From DATKMS01 sp041497995 (GTDB taxonomy: Bacteria > Desulfobacterota > Binatia > HRBIN30), in contig JBGQHM010000458.1 of NCBI GenBank assembly GCA_041497995.1, forward strand, positions 1 through 5,072: 5,072 nucleotides of DNA. The letters are read 5' to 3'. Within the stretch, counting starts at the first letter, position 1. Every line of letters starts with the position of its first letter. Below, one piece after another: positions 1 through 5,072 of this stretch. Position numbers and translations under genes: made by a program. The notes below the pieces were generated by a model. The model saw only the letters and a list, made by a program, of their open reading frames with translations, was not told the DNA's origin and ran no database searches.

Positions 1-27
1 GCTACTGCCGCCGCCGCGTTGGAGAGG

Positions 28-49
28 CCTCCACCCTAGCCCCTCTCCT
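28..49. repeat. Partial copy of repeat family A at the sulfatase break
   Basis: The plus strand reads CCTCCACCCTAG then CCCCTCTCCT. This is the inner-to-outer arm of the repeat at 1312-1387 in inverted orientation, with two single-base insertions and a substitution. An upstream GGAGAGG (21-27) can pair with CCTCTCC (42-48) across a 14-base loop. It sits exactly where the sulfatase frame loses family similarity and supplies that frame's TAG stop (36-38). The rest of the element may be divergent or may lie outside the window. Confidence 0.6.
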
Positions 50-437
50 GGCCGCGCTGGTAATCCCATGCGGTGAAGTCACAGTGGTAGTTCTCGCCAC
101 CGACCTCGAACAGGTGTGGGTGGTCGGTGACGAGCTTTGTCGTCACGCCAGCGCGCCGCAGCGGCACCGTGATGGGCTCCTCCCACAGCTCGATCGACCC
201 CCACGGCTTCCAGAGGAAGTCGAGCCCGCCGCACAGAATGTCGTGGCGTGCGGGCATGCACGGCAGGGAGCCGGCGTAGTGGCGTTGGAAGCGCAGCGCG
301 CGTTGTCCAAAGCGGTCGAGGTTCGGTGTCGCGAACTCCGTCCCGCCATACGCGCCGAGCATGTGGCGATTGAGGCTGTCCAGGAGGATGACGATCGCGT
401 TTCTCGGTGTCCCGGCAGCCTGCGATGGGGGAGTCAC
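36..437 (-). CDS. Sulfatase N-terminal fragment, truncated at a repeat
   Basis: Alkaline-phosphatase-superfamily sulfatase, a hydrolase of sulfate esters (the family also contains phospho- and phosphono-hydrolases). The 133-residue frame opens with the usual strand and metal-binding Asp (AIVILLDSLN, Asp20), followed by GAYGG and ATPNLDRF. It carries the C-x-P-x-R signature CMPAR at 60-64, where Cys60 would become formylglycine if a formylglycine-generating enzyme is present. The 120-130 stretch DFTAWDYQRGQ is also typical of the family. Family members usually run to about 450-500 residues, so the later metal ligands and the C-terminal subdomain are missing. The frame stops at a TAG inside sequence matching repeat A, so this is probably a broken gene. 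The start is GTG at 437; an in-frame TAA lies four codons upstream and no ATG fits before the conserved core. No good ribosome binding site is visible. It begins 32 bases after the upstream membrane gene, suggesting one transcript. The natural substrate cannot be told. Confidence 0.8.
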   Translation of the reverse strand: MTPPSQAAGTPRNAIVILLDSLNRHMLGAYGGTEFATPNLDRFGQRALRFQRHYAGSLPCMPARHDILCGGLDFLWKPWGSIELWEEPITVPLRRAGVTTKLVTDHPHLFEVGGENYHCDFTAWDYQRGQERG

Positions 438-458
438 GGCGCCACGTTAGACCGAACG

Positions 459-494
459 GCGCGAGCGCTTCAATGCTCGACGCTGCGCTCGCGC
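459..494 (-). other. GC-rich hairpin spanning the HELLH gene stop codon
   Basis: GCGCGAGCGC at 459-468 and GCGCTCGCGC at 485-494 are a perfect 10-bp inverted repeat around a 16-base loop. The structure covers the last codons and TGA stop of the membrane gene and ends about 22 bases before the sulfatase GTG. No run of U follows on the minus strand, so it is not a standard intrinsic terminator. It could act in intercistronic processing or coupling, or be a by-product of high GC. Confidence 0.4.
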
Positions 495-1198
495 ATCAGT
501 CGCGCACCAGCGGCGTAGGTCGCAAAGGCGAGGAGTGCGCCACACAGCAACCCGCCAGTGACTACAAACCCCGCAGCCACTGCGCCGCCTACGCCCTCGA
601 CCTGAAAGTCGCCGGGCTGTGTCCACACGTCGGTCACCAGCTTCACCACGTCGTCAGAGCGGAACGAGGCAAAGCGTAACGGGCCACCACTCACCCACGT
701 GAGAACGCGCGTCGTGATGATCGAGCCCATCTCGTAATAGTCGCCTGTGAGGCAGTAGAACGGTGCGAGGCCGAAGACGAAGGCGGCTCCCAACAAAGCT
801 GGAGGGCCACCGCGTGCGCAGGCTTTCAGCAATGGGACGCCGATGAAGATGGTCAGCAGGAACGGCAACGCGTCCGTCGCCAGATAGATGAGGTCCGAGC
901 CGTGCGTGTCGAAGCCGGACAGTCGCCCCGCATAGTCGCTCCTACCAACGACGAACGGGAGGAAACGGGCGAACAACGCGCCACCGTACTCCGGCGCGAT
1001 CTGCAGCTCGGTGATCGTACCGCCGGTGAGGTAGCAGCCCAGCGCATGCAACAGCTCGTGCACTGGAACGTAGATCCACCAGCTCGCTATACCCGCAACG
1101 AGCACAACCACGAGGGCACGTTTCGGATGGCTGGCGCGCACAACCCGCGCATCCATCGCCGCCATGAGATCCCGGATCGGCTCGCTGAAGAACCGCAT
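470..1198 (-). CDS. Polytopic membrane protein with HExxH zincin-like motif
   Basis: An unassigned integral membrane protein of 242 residues. A first hydrophobic segment (about 28-46) leads straight into VPVHELLHALGC, with His47-Glu48 and His51 forming an HExxH motif. Further hydrophobic segments lie near 102-123, 132-152 and 203-229. This layout resembles membrane-embedded M50-like or DUF3267-type putative zincins, in which the two His bind zinc and Glu activates water. A third ligand is not certain; Asp110 (ATDALPF) or Asp153/Glu156 (TGDYYE) are candidates. Protease activity is therefore inference only. The frame stays open up to 1411, but codons above 1198 are translated repeat A and non-coding sequence. 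ATG at 1198 has a textbook AAGGAG six bases upstream and is preferred over ATG at 1219. The stop (470-472) lies in a 10-bp hairpin, and the sulfatase fragment follows 32 bases later on the same strand. Confidence 0.75.
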   Translation of the reverse strand: MRFFSEPIRDLMAAMDARVVRASHPKRALVVVLVAGIASWWIYVPVHELLHALGCYLTGGTITELQIAPEYGGALFARFLPFVVGRSDYAGRLSGFDTHGSDLIYLATDALPFLLTIFIGVPLLKACARGGPPALLGAAFVFGLAPFYCLTGDYYEMGSIITTRVLTWVSGGPLRFASFRSDDVVKLVTDVWTQPGDFQVEGVGGAVAAGFVVTGGLLCGALLAFATYAAGARLMRERSVEH

Positions 1199-1212
1199 GC
1201 GCCGCTCCTTGT
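1193..1212 (-). promoter_or_regulatory. Strong ribosome binding site deciding the HELLH protein start
   Basis: On the minus strand the sequence reads CAAGGAG, then CGGCGC, then ATG (1198-1196). AAGGAG with six-base spacing is an almost ideal Shine-Dalgarno match. It shortens the open frame that begins at 1411 by 71 codons and removes the repeat-derived amino-terminal stretch. Confidence 0.75.
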
Positions 1213-1311
1213 AGCGCATTCCGCGCCCGCGTCTAGCGCTGCGCGCCGCTAGTGTGGTGTGTCGCAAGTCCGCTGAAGAAATAAGGCGCAAAGGAAGCCC
1301 ACATCTCTCCC

Positions 1312-1387
1312 CCTCACCCCGACCCTCTCCCGGTGGGAGAGGGAGGAAGAGGGTTCCCTCTCCTTCCAGGAGAGGGTTAGGGTGAGG
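1312..1387. repeat. Repeat family A: REP-like double-hairpin palindrome
   Basis: Two perfect 9-bp hairpins lie in tandem. CCCTCTCCC (1323-1331) pairs with GGGAGAGGG (1335-1343) over loop GGT, and CCCTCTCCT (1356-1364) pairs with AGGAGAGGG (1368-1376) over loop TCC. They are flanked by outer inverted arms CCTCACCC (1312-1319) and GGGTGAGG (1380-1387), so the whole unit is itself an imperfect palindrome. The pattern matches a widespread intergenic repeat whose spurious translation gives 'SPHPNPL...LPPGEGRGEG'. The function is unknown; such elements are thought to be non-autonomous mobile repeats or mRNA-stabilising structures. It carries no coding sequence. Confidence 0.85.
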
Positions 1388-1435
1388 TGATGAGATGATC
1401 TCTCTTCTCACCTTTGTTCAGCGAACTTCAGACTC

Positions 1436-1455
1436 GCGCTGCTAGCTCGCAGCGC
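1436..1455 (+). other. Small hairpin in the leader of the debranching gene
   Basis: GCGCTGC (1436-1442) pairs with GCAGCGC (1449-1455) around a six-base loop, ending 32 bases before the first ATG. A wider TTCAGCG (1417-1423) to CGCTGAA (1453-1459) pairing competes with it. The two mutually exclusive stems could be regulatory, but no U-tract, conserved riboswitch core or leader peptide is visible, and chance pairing is plausible. Confidence 0.3.
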
Positions 1456-1487
1456 TGAAACTTGATAGCTGCAGCGGCATCCAGTCG

Positions 1488-3416
1488 ATGATGCCCCTGC
1501 AGTTTCAAGACACGGCCGAGTGGTTGGAGGCCGACGGCCTCGGCGGCTTCGCGTCGGGCACCGTGACCGGCACACGCACGCGCCGCTATCATGCGTTGCT
1601 GCTCACTGCGACCACCCCGCCGGCAGGGCGTATCGTGCTGGTGAACGGGTTCGACGCATGGGTACACACGCCGGCGGGCACGTTCGCACTCTCCTCACAG
1701 CGCTACAACCCCGGCGTGATCCACCCGGACGGCGCGCGTCGCATCGATAGCTTCACACCGGATCCGTGGCCACGCTGGCGCTTCCGTCTCGATGACAACA
1801 CGCAAGTCGAGCAGGAGATCGTTGCACGCCACGGAGCGAGCACGGTGGCGATCTGCTGGCGCGTGATCGGTAACGCGCGCGGCATCAGCCTCTCAGTGCG
1901 TCCATTCCTGTCCGGCCGCGACTACCACTCGCTGCACCACGAGAACCCGACTTTCCGTTTCGACGCTGCGTCGCGCGACGACCGCGTCGTCTGGCGACCG
2001 TACGACGGCCTGCCCGCGATCATATCCGTCGCCAACGCAACCTACTCCCACGAGCCGACCTGGTATCGCAATTTTCTCTACGAAGAAGAGCGCGCACGTG
2101 GATTGGACTGCACTGAAGATCTTGCGTCGCCGGGCATTCTCCACTGGGACCTTTCCCGCGGTGAGGCCGTGTGGATACTCGCCGCCGAAGGGCACGACAG
2201 CGGGATCGCTGCGCCCGAGGCGGCGTGGCAATCGATCTGCCAGATCGAGGAGCAACGTCGCCGCCAGTTTTCGTCGCGCCTGCTGCGCTCGGCCGATGCG
2301 TACCTGGTGCGACGTGATGATGGCAAGACCGTGGTTGCGGGCTATCCATGGTTTACCGATTGGGGGCGCGACACGTTCATCGCGTTGCGCGGACTCTGTT
2401 TGGCCACGGGCCGCATCGAGGAAGCGCGGGCCATCTTGCTCGAATGGGCCGGCACAGTCTCCGAAGGTATGCTGCCGAACCGTTTCCCGGATCGGGGCGA
2501 CGCACCGGAGTTCAACGCGGTGGATGCATCGCTCTGGTACGTCATTGCGGTGCACGATTTCCTGCAAGCCGCGGTCGCGGCCAACTTCGCGGTGGCGCCC
2601 GGCGATCGCCAGACGCTGCAGACGGCAATCGACACGATCCTTTCCGGCTACACGAAGGGGACGCGCTACCAGATTCACGCCGACGAGGACGGCCTGCTCG
2701 CAGCGGGGCAACCTGGTGTGCAGCTCACGTGGATGGACGCCAAGGTCGGCGATTGGGTGGTGACGCCGCGCATCGGCAAGCCGGTGGAGGTGCAAGCCCT
2801 GTGGCTCAACGCGTTGCGCATCGCCGGCAGCTTCTCGGAAAAGTGGGGAGCCCTGCTCACTCGCGGGACGGCCGCGTTCCAATTGCGCTTCTGGAACGCG
2901 CGCGGCAACTACCTCTGCGACGTCGTCGATGTTGACCATCGGCCGGGGACGGCGGACCCGACCTTTCGCCCGAACCAAATTTTCGCCGTCGGCGGTCTGC
3001 CATTCCCGATCATCGACGGCGAGCCCGCACGGCAAGTCGTCGCGGCGGTCGAGGCGCGTTTGCTTACACCGGTTGGACTGCGTTCATTGGCGCCCGGCGA
3101 GCCGGGATACACGCAGCACTACGAGGGTGGTGTCCGCCAGCGAGATGGCGGGTATCACCAAGGCACCGTCTGGCCGTGGCTCATGGGCGCGTTCGTCGAA
3201 GCGTGGGTCCGTGTGCATGGCAATACGCGCGAGGCGCGTGGTGAAGCGCGTACGCGTTTTTTCGAGCCGTTGCTCCGTCACCTGGACGAGGCCGGGCTCG
3301 GCCATCTGTCAGAGATCGCCGACGCCGAACCACCCCACACCCCGCGCGGTTGCCCGTTCCAAGCGTGGTCGGTGGGCGAGGCGCTGCGTCTCGATCGCAT
3401 CGTGCTTGCCGAGTAA
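1488..3416 (+). CDS. Glycogen debranching enzyme (amylo-alpha-1,6-glucosidase, GH133)
   Basis: Cytoplasmic enzyme predicted to hydrolyse the alpha-1,6 branch glucose of glycogen or limit dextrins. The 642 residues match the bacterial/archaeal-type family in full length. An N-terminal GDE_N_bac beta domain (about 11-230) begins EWLEADGLGGFASGT and continues TRRYHALLL. A GDE_C alpha/alpha-barrel (about 265-640) follows, with YPWFTDWGRDTFIAL (286-300), LPNRFPD, NAVDASLWY (343-351), LTWMDAK (413-419), KPVEVQALW (431-439), RPNQIFAV (494-501), YHQGTVWPW (556-564) and CPFQAWSVGEALR (622-634). By family analogy Asp417 and Glu609 (HLSEI) are the likely catalytic acid/base pair; this is inferred from memory. 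The frame is intact. The start is one of two adjacent ATGs at 1488 and 1491; an in-frame TAG at 1443-1445 excludes anything much longer, and no clear Shine-Dalgarno is seen. It has no same-strand partner: both neighbours are on the minus strand, and repeat B follows the TAA. Confidence 0.95.
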   Translation: MMPLQFQDTAEWLEADGLGGFASGTVTGTRTRRYHALLLTATTPPAGRIVLVNGFDAWVHTPAGTFALSSQRYNPGVIHPDGARRIDSFTPDPWPRWRFRLDDNTQVEQEIVARHGASTVAICWRVIGNARGISLSVRPFLSGRDYHSLHHENPTFRFDAASRDDRVVWRPYDGLPAIISVANATYSHEPTWYRNFLYEEERARGLDCTEDLASPGILHWDLSRGEAVWILAAEGHDSGIAAPEAAWQSICQIEEQRRRQFSSRLLRSADAYLVRRDDGKTVVAGYPWFTDWGRDTFIALRGLCLATGRIEEARAILLEWAGTVSEGMLPNRFPDRGDAPEFNAVDASLWYVIAVHDFLQAAVAANFAVAPGDRQTLQTAIDTILSGYTKGTRYQIHADEDGLLAAGQPGVQLTWMDAKVGDWVVTPRIGKPVEVQALWLNALRIAGSFSEKWGALLTRGTAAFQLRFWNARGNYLCDVVDVDHRPGTADPTFRPNQIFAVGGLPFPIIDGEPARQVVAAVEARLLTPVGLRSLAPGEPGYTQHYEGGVRQRDGGYHQGTVWPWLMGAFVEAWVRVHGNTREARGEARTRFFEPLLRHLDEAGLGHLSEIADAEPPHTPRGCPFQAWSVGEALRLDRIVLAE

Positions 3417-3424
3417 AGACTTTC

Positions 3425-3498
3425 ACCACAGAGGACGCAGAGGAACGCAGAGACAAAGAACTCAATCGGTTCTCTGCGCACTCTGCGTCCTCTGTGGT
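3425..3498. repeat. Repeat family B: long inverted repeat between convergent genes
   Basis: ACCACAGAGGACGCAGAG (3425-3442) is perfectly complementary to 3481-3498, an 18-bp stem. It is continued after a small bulge by CGCAGAGA (3446-3453) with TCTCTGCG (3471-3478), leaving a 17-base loop. Its false translations (HRGRRGTQR, LCALCVLCG) mark it as the common 'CCACAGAGGACGCAGAG' intergenic repeat seen in many unrelated bacterial genomes. It lies eight bases after the debranching stop and overlaps the 3' end of the opposing membrane gene. It could terminate transcription from both sides, although T-tracts beside the stem are weak (TCTCTTTT at 3503-3510 on the plus side). Confidence 0.85.
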
Positions 3499-4223
3499 TC
3501 AATCTCTTTTCTGAGAGAGGCCGGGCGGATCCGGCCCAATCGCAGCGCCGCAACGGGGTCCATATCGCGATAGGCGCGATTCCCGTAGACCGCCGCGACC
3601 AGGAAGCACACGCCACTCGCCGCGTTCCACGTCGCGATCCATGCGTCATCCGCAGTTCCAGCATCGCTCGGCCCGAGGTTGGCCGCCGCGATCCCAGCGT
3701 GGATGAAGAAGAACAGCAGGCTGACCCATTGCACCGCACGGATGCCGACGCGCTGTCCCCAGACCGACGCCGGAAAGAGTGTGAAGGTGAGCAGCAGATG
3801 CCAGCCCGCCATGTGGTTGGCCATCTTGAGCGCCCAGTCATTCTGCAGCGCGTGCGCCTTCATGAGGTACAGGTAGCTGGCGGTGAAGCCAGCTGCCGAC
3901 GCTGCCAACGCGAGGCAGGCATGAATCCATGCCGAGCGAGTCGGTCGGGCACGCAGTCCATCCTCACGTAACGCCGGATGGCCGTCGACCCAGACGTGCA
4001 GTTGCGGTGTCCCCTGCCCGCTCTCCAGCCGCACCGCCACACTCACGCCACTGCCCGGCAGCGAGCCGCGCACGCCATCCTCGAGCTGCCGGCGCGTCTG
4101 CACGCGCACCGTCGCGTGGTCATCCACGACCAGCCGGCCGCTGGTGTACGCGTAGTCGGTCTCGAACACAGCGCGTGGCCAGCCGTCGACCGGCAGGCGG
4201 AACGCCACTTCCAGCTCCGCCAT
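3462..4223 (-). CDS. Unrecognised four-helix membrane protein with soluble N-terminal domain
   Basis: I do not recognise this 253-residue protein. Residues 1-95 are hydrophilic with alternating strands (LEVAFRL, GRLVVDD, ATVRVQT, VSVAVRL, PQLHVWVDGHP), suggesting a small beta domain without a signal peptide, so probably cytoplasmic. Four hydrophobic segments follow at about 98-120, 138-155, 163-182 and 196-214. Between the first two lies HALQNDWALKMANHMAGWH, rich in His and Trp. The last dozen codons (about 242-253, EPQRTQSAQRTD) are translated repeat B, and the stop falls in its loop, so the native C-terminus was probably replaced or extended. ATG at 4223 begins seven bases after the CoA-transferase stop, pointing to one transcript and perhaps translational coupling; the ribosome binding site is weak. 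The function is unknown; a membrane partner of the upstream gene is only a guess from position. Confidence 0.75.
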   Translation of the reverse strand: MAELEVAFRLPVDGWPRAVFETDYAYTSGRLVVDDHATVRVQTRRQLEDGVRGSLPGSGVSVAVRLESGQGTPQLHVWVDGHPALREDGLRARPTRSAWIHACLALAASAAGFTASYLYLMKAHALQNDWALKMANHMAGWHLLLTFTLFPASVWGQRVGIRAVQWVSLLFFFIHAGIAAANLGPSDAGTADDAWIATWNAASGVCFLVAAVYGNRAYRDMDPVAALRLGRIRPASLRKEIEPQRTQSAQRTD

Positions 4224-4230
4224 GCGCGGG

Positions 4231-5072
4231 CTATCCGATCGCGCCCTTTTCTTTGAGCGCTGCGATGTCCTCCCAGGTGTAGCCGTGCTCCAGCAGCACT
4301 TCCTCGGTGTGCTCGCCGAGCTCGGGTGCGCCCCGCCGGATGGTCGCGGGTGTAGCGCTGAACTCGATCGGACTCTTCAGCACTTCGATCTCCTCGCCGC
4401 TGCGGTGCTGTACCTTGGCGAACACATCCAGTGCCCGGGCTTGCGGGTCGTAGATCACCTCGTTGATGCTCTGTACCGGGCCCCACACGAGCTCGAAGCG
4501 GTCGAACAGCTCCGCCCACTCCGCTCTGGTTTTTGTGGCGAATACCTCATCGAGCCGGGCAATCAGCTCCAAGCTGTTTCCGGCGCGTACGATGACGTCG
4601 GCATAGCGTTCGTCGTTGAGCAGGTCCGGACGATCGATTGCCTGGCAGAAGCCGGCCCAGTAGCGGTCCGCCTGCAGCATCACCAGGTGAAACCATTTCC
4701 CGTCTTTCGCCTTGTAGTGGTTCCAGAGAGGGTTGGGTACGGCACGACCGGACGGCGCCGGCCCAAGACCGGTGACGAGACACGTTTCGACATCGGTCGC
4801 CATCATCCACATGCCGGCGTGGAACAGCGACAAGTGCAGCTCCTGCCCTTCACCCGTGCGCTCGCGATGGTACAGCGCGGCGGCAACGGCGCCGGCGAGC
4901 GCCAGACCCGCAGGATGATCACCCATCGCCGGTCGCTGTGATGGCGGCGGTCCCTCGGGTTCGCCAAGCGACGCCATTGCACCGGCGCGTGCCCAATACG
5001 CCGCATAGTCGAACGCGGCACGGTCCTTCTCCGGTCCGCGCGTGCCGTAGCCGCTGAGGCCGGCGTAGATCA
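4231..5072 (-). CDS. CaiB/BaiF family III CoA-transferase, 5' end outside window
   Basis: A cytoplasmic enzyme of the formyl-CoA transferase / carnitine CoA-transferase / alpha-methylacyl-CoA racemase fold, which moves CoA between organic acids (or racemises acyl-CoAs). The visible C-terminal 279 residues start IYAGLSGYGTRGPEKDRAAFDY. The G-Y-G-x-x-G-P loop, then Asp21 of the fragment in the 'FDY' motif, fit the place of the family's conserved catalytic aspartate (Asp169 in formyl-CoA transferase, from memory). It continues with MGDHPAGLALAGAV (49-62), RTGEGQELHLSL (71-82), then the small-domain sequence WNHYKAKDGKWFHL and the usual C-terminal GEHTEEVLLEHGY. Full members are about 380-410 residues, so roughly 110-130 are off the right edge. 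The Met at 4977 is internal, not the start, because family similarity runs unbroken across it. Substrate cannot be assigned: transferase and racemase branches are not separable from this part. Confidence 0.92.
   Translation of the reverse strand, partial: IYAGLSGYGTRGPEKDRAAFDYAAYWARAGAMASLGEPEGPPPSQRPAMGDHPAGLALAGAVAAALYHRERTGEGQELHLSLFHAGMWMMATDVETCLVTGLGPAPSGRAVPNPLWNHYKAKDGKWFHLVMLQADRYWAGFCQAIDRPDLLNDERYADVIVRAGNSLELIARLDEVFATKTRAEWAELFDRFELVWGPVQSINEVIYDPQARALDVFAKVQHRSGEEIEVLKSPIEFSATPATIRRGAPELGEHTEEVLLEHGYTWEDIAALKEKGAIG

Larger units (their letters stand above)
1199..1487. other. Divergent intergenic region
   Basis: About 290 bases separate the minus-strand HELLH gene from the plus-strand debranching gene, and both promoters should lie here. 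The region holds the double-hairpin repeat A in its middle, a 6-bp inverted repeat (CTAGCG 1233-1238 with CGCTAG 1247-1252) and a 7-bp hairpin near the debranching start. I found no confident -35/-10 pair in either direction, no operator and no RNA gene. Confidence 0.6.

Noticed and set aside
84..518. A 144-codon plus-strand open frame at the left end.
   Set aside because: It is antisense to the sulfatase fragment, which carries the CxPxR signature, and has no recognisable features.
1312..1387. A CRISPR array or an intrinsic terminator for this palindromic cluster.
   Set aside because: There are no regularly spaced direct repeats with unique spacers. There is no U-tract after either stem, and it lies upstream of both divergent genes rather than downstream of one.
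1893..3035. A 380-codon open frame on the minus strand, opposite the debranching gene.
   Set aside because: It lies wholly antisense to a gene with unbroken family motifs. Its product is rich in Arg/Gly/Val without domain character, as expected for a GC-rich shadow frame.
2929..3573. A plus-strand open frame running from inside the debranching gene into the following intergenic region.
   Set aside because: Its first part is out of frame with a real gene, and its end (LCALCVLCGS) is the typical false translation of repeat B.
4222..4941. A 239-codon plus-strand open frame opposite the CoA-transferase.
   Set aside because: The minus strand carries clear CaiB/BaiF motifs throughout; the plus frame is a shadow with no recognisable domain.
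4231..4977. Taking the Met at 4977 as the start of the CoA-transferase.
   Set aside because: The same frame is open to the window edge and encodes the conserved GYGxxGP loop and FDY motif just before it, so the gene continues outside the window.

Overview
The window is high-GC bacterial chromosomal DNA with five protein-coding genes and two families of palindromic intergenic repeat. Nothing in it fixes the organism. Four traits are seen together in uncultured soil or groundwater lineages: a bacterial/archaeal-type glycogen debranching enzyme, a family III CoA-transferase, the repeat whose shadow translation reads 'PHPNPL..GEG', and the repeat whose shadow translation reads 'LCALCVLCG'. Binatota- or Deltaproteobacteria-like genomes are examples, but that placement is a low-confidence guess from memory. 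There is no phage, plasmid, IS transposase, CRISPR array, tRNA or rRNA gene.

Layout. Positions 36-1198 (minus strand) hold a pair read in the order polytopic membrane protein with an HELLH zincin-like motif (1198-470), then the N-terminal part of a sulfatase (437-36). The sulfatase frame carries the CxPxR active-site signature but is cut off after 133 codons, where the sequence turns into a copy of repeat family A. Positions 1199-1487 are the divergent intergenic region, which carries a complete double-hairpin copy of repeat A. Positions 1488-3416 (plus strand) encode a full-length amylo-alpha-1,6-glucosidase of the GDE_N_bac + GDE_C (GH133) type. Positions 3425-3498 are a long imperfect hairpin of repeat family B between two convergent genes. 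Positions 5072-3462 (minus strand) are a tight pair: a CaiB/BaiF family III CoA-transferase whose start lies beyond the window edge, then, seven bases later, an unrecognised four-helix membrane protein whose reading frame runs into repeat B.

How they work together. The debranching enzyme stands alone, flanked by genes on the other strand, so no glycogen operon is visible. The two minus-strand pairs look co-transcribed, but no shared pathway is evident. The most notable pattern is that both minus-strand transcription units end in repeat sequence: repeat A supplies the premature stop of the sulfatase, and repeat B supplies the last dozen codons of the membrane protein. In addition, repeat A creates a false 71-codon N-terminal extension on the HELLH protein, whose true start is set by an AAGGAG ribosome binding site. 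I found no convincing new multi-gene system here; the best candidates for something undescribed are the two membrane proteins and the repeat-gene junctions.
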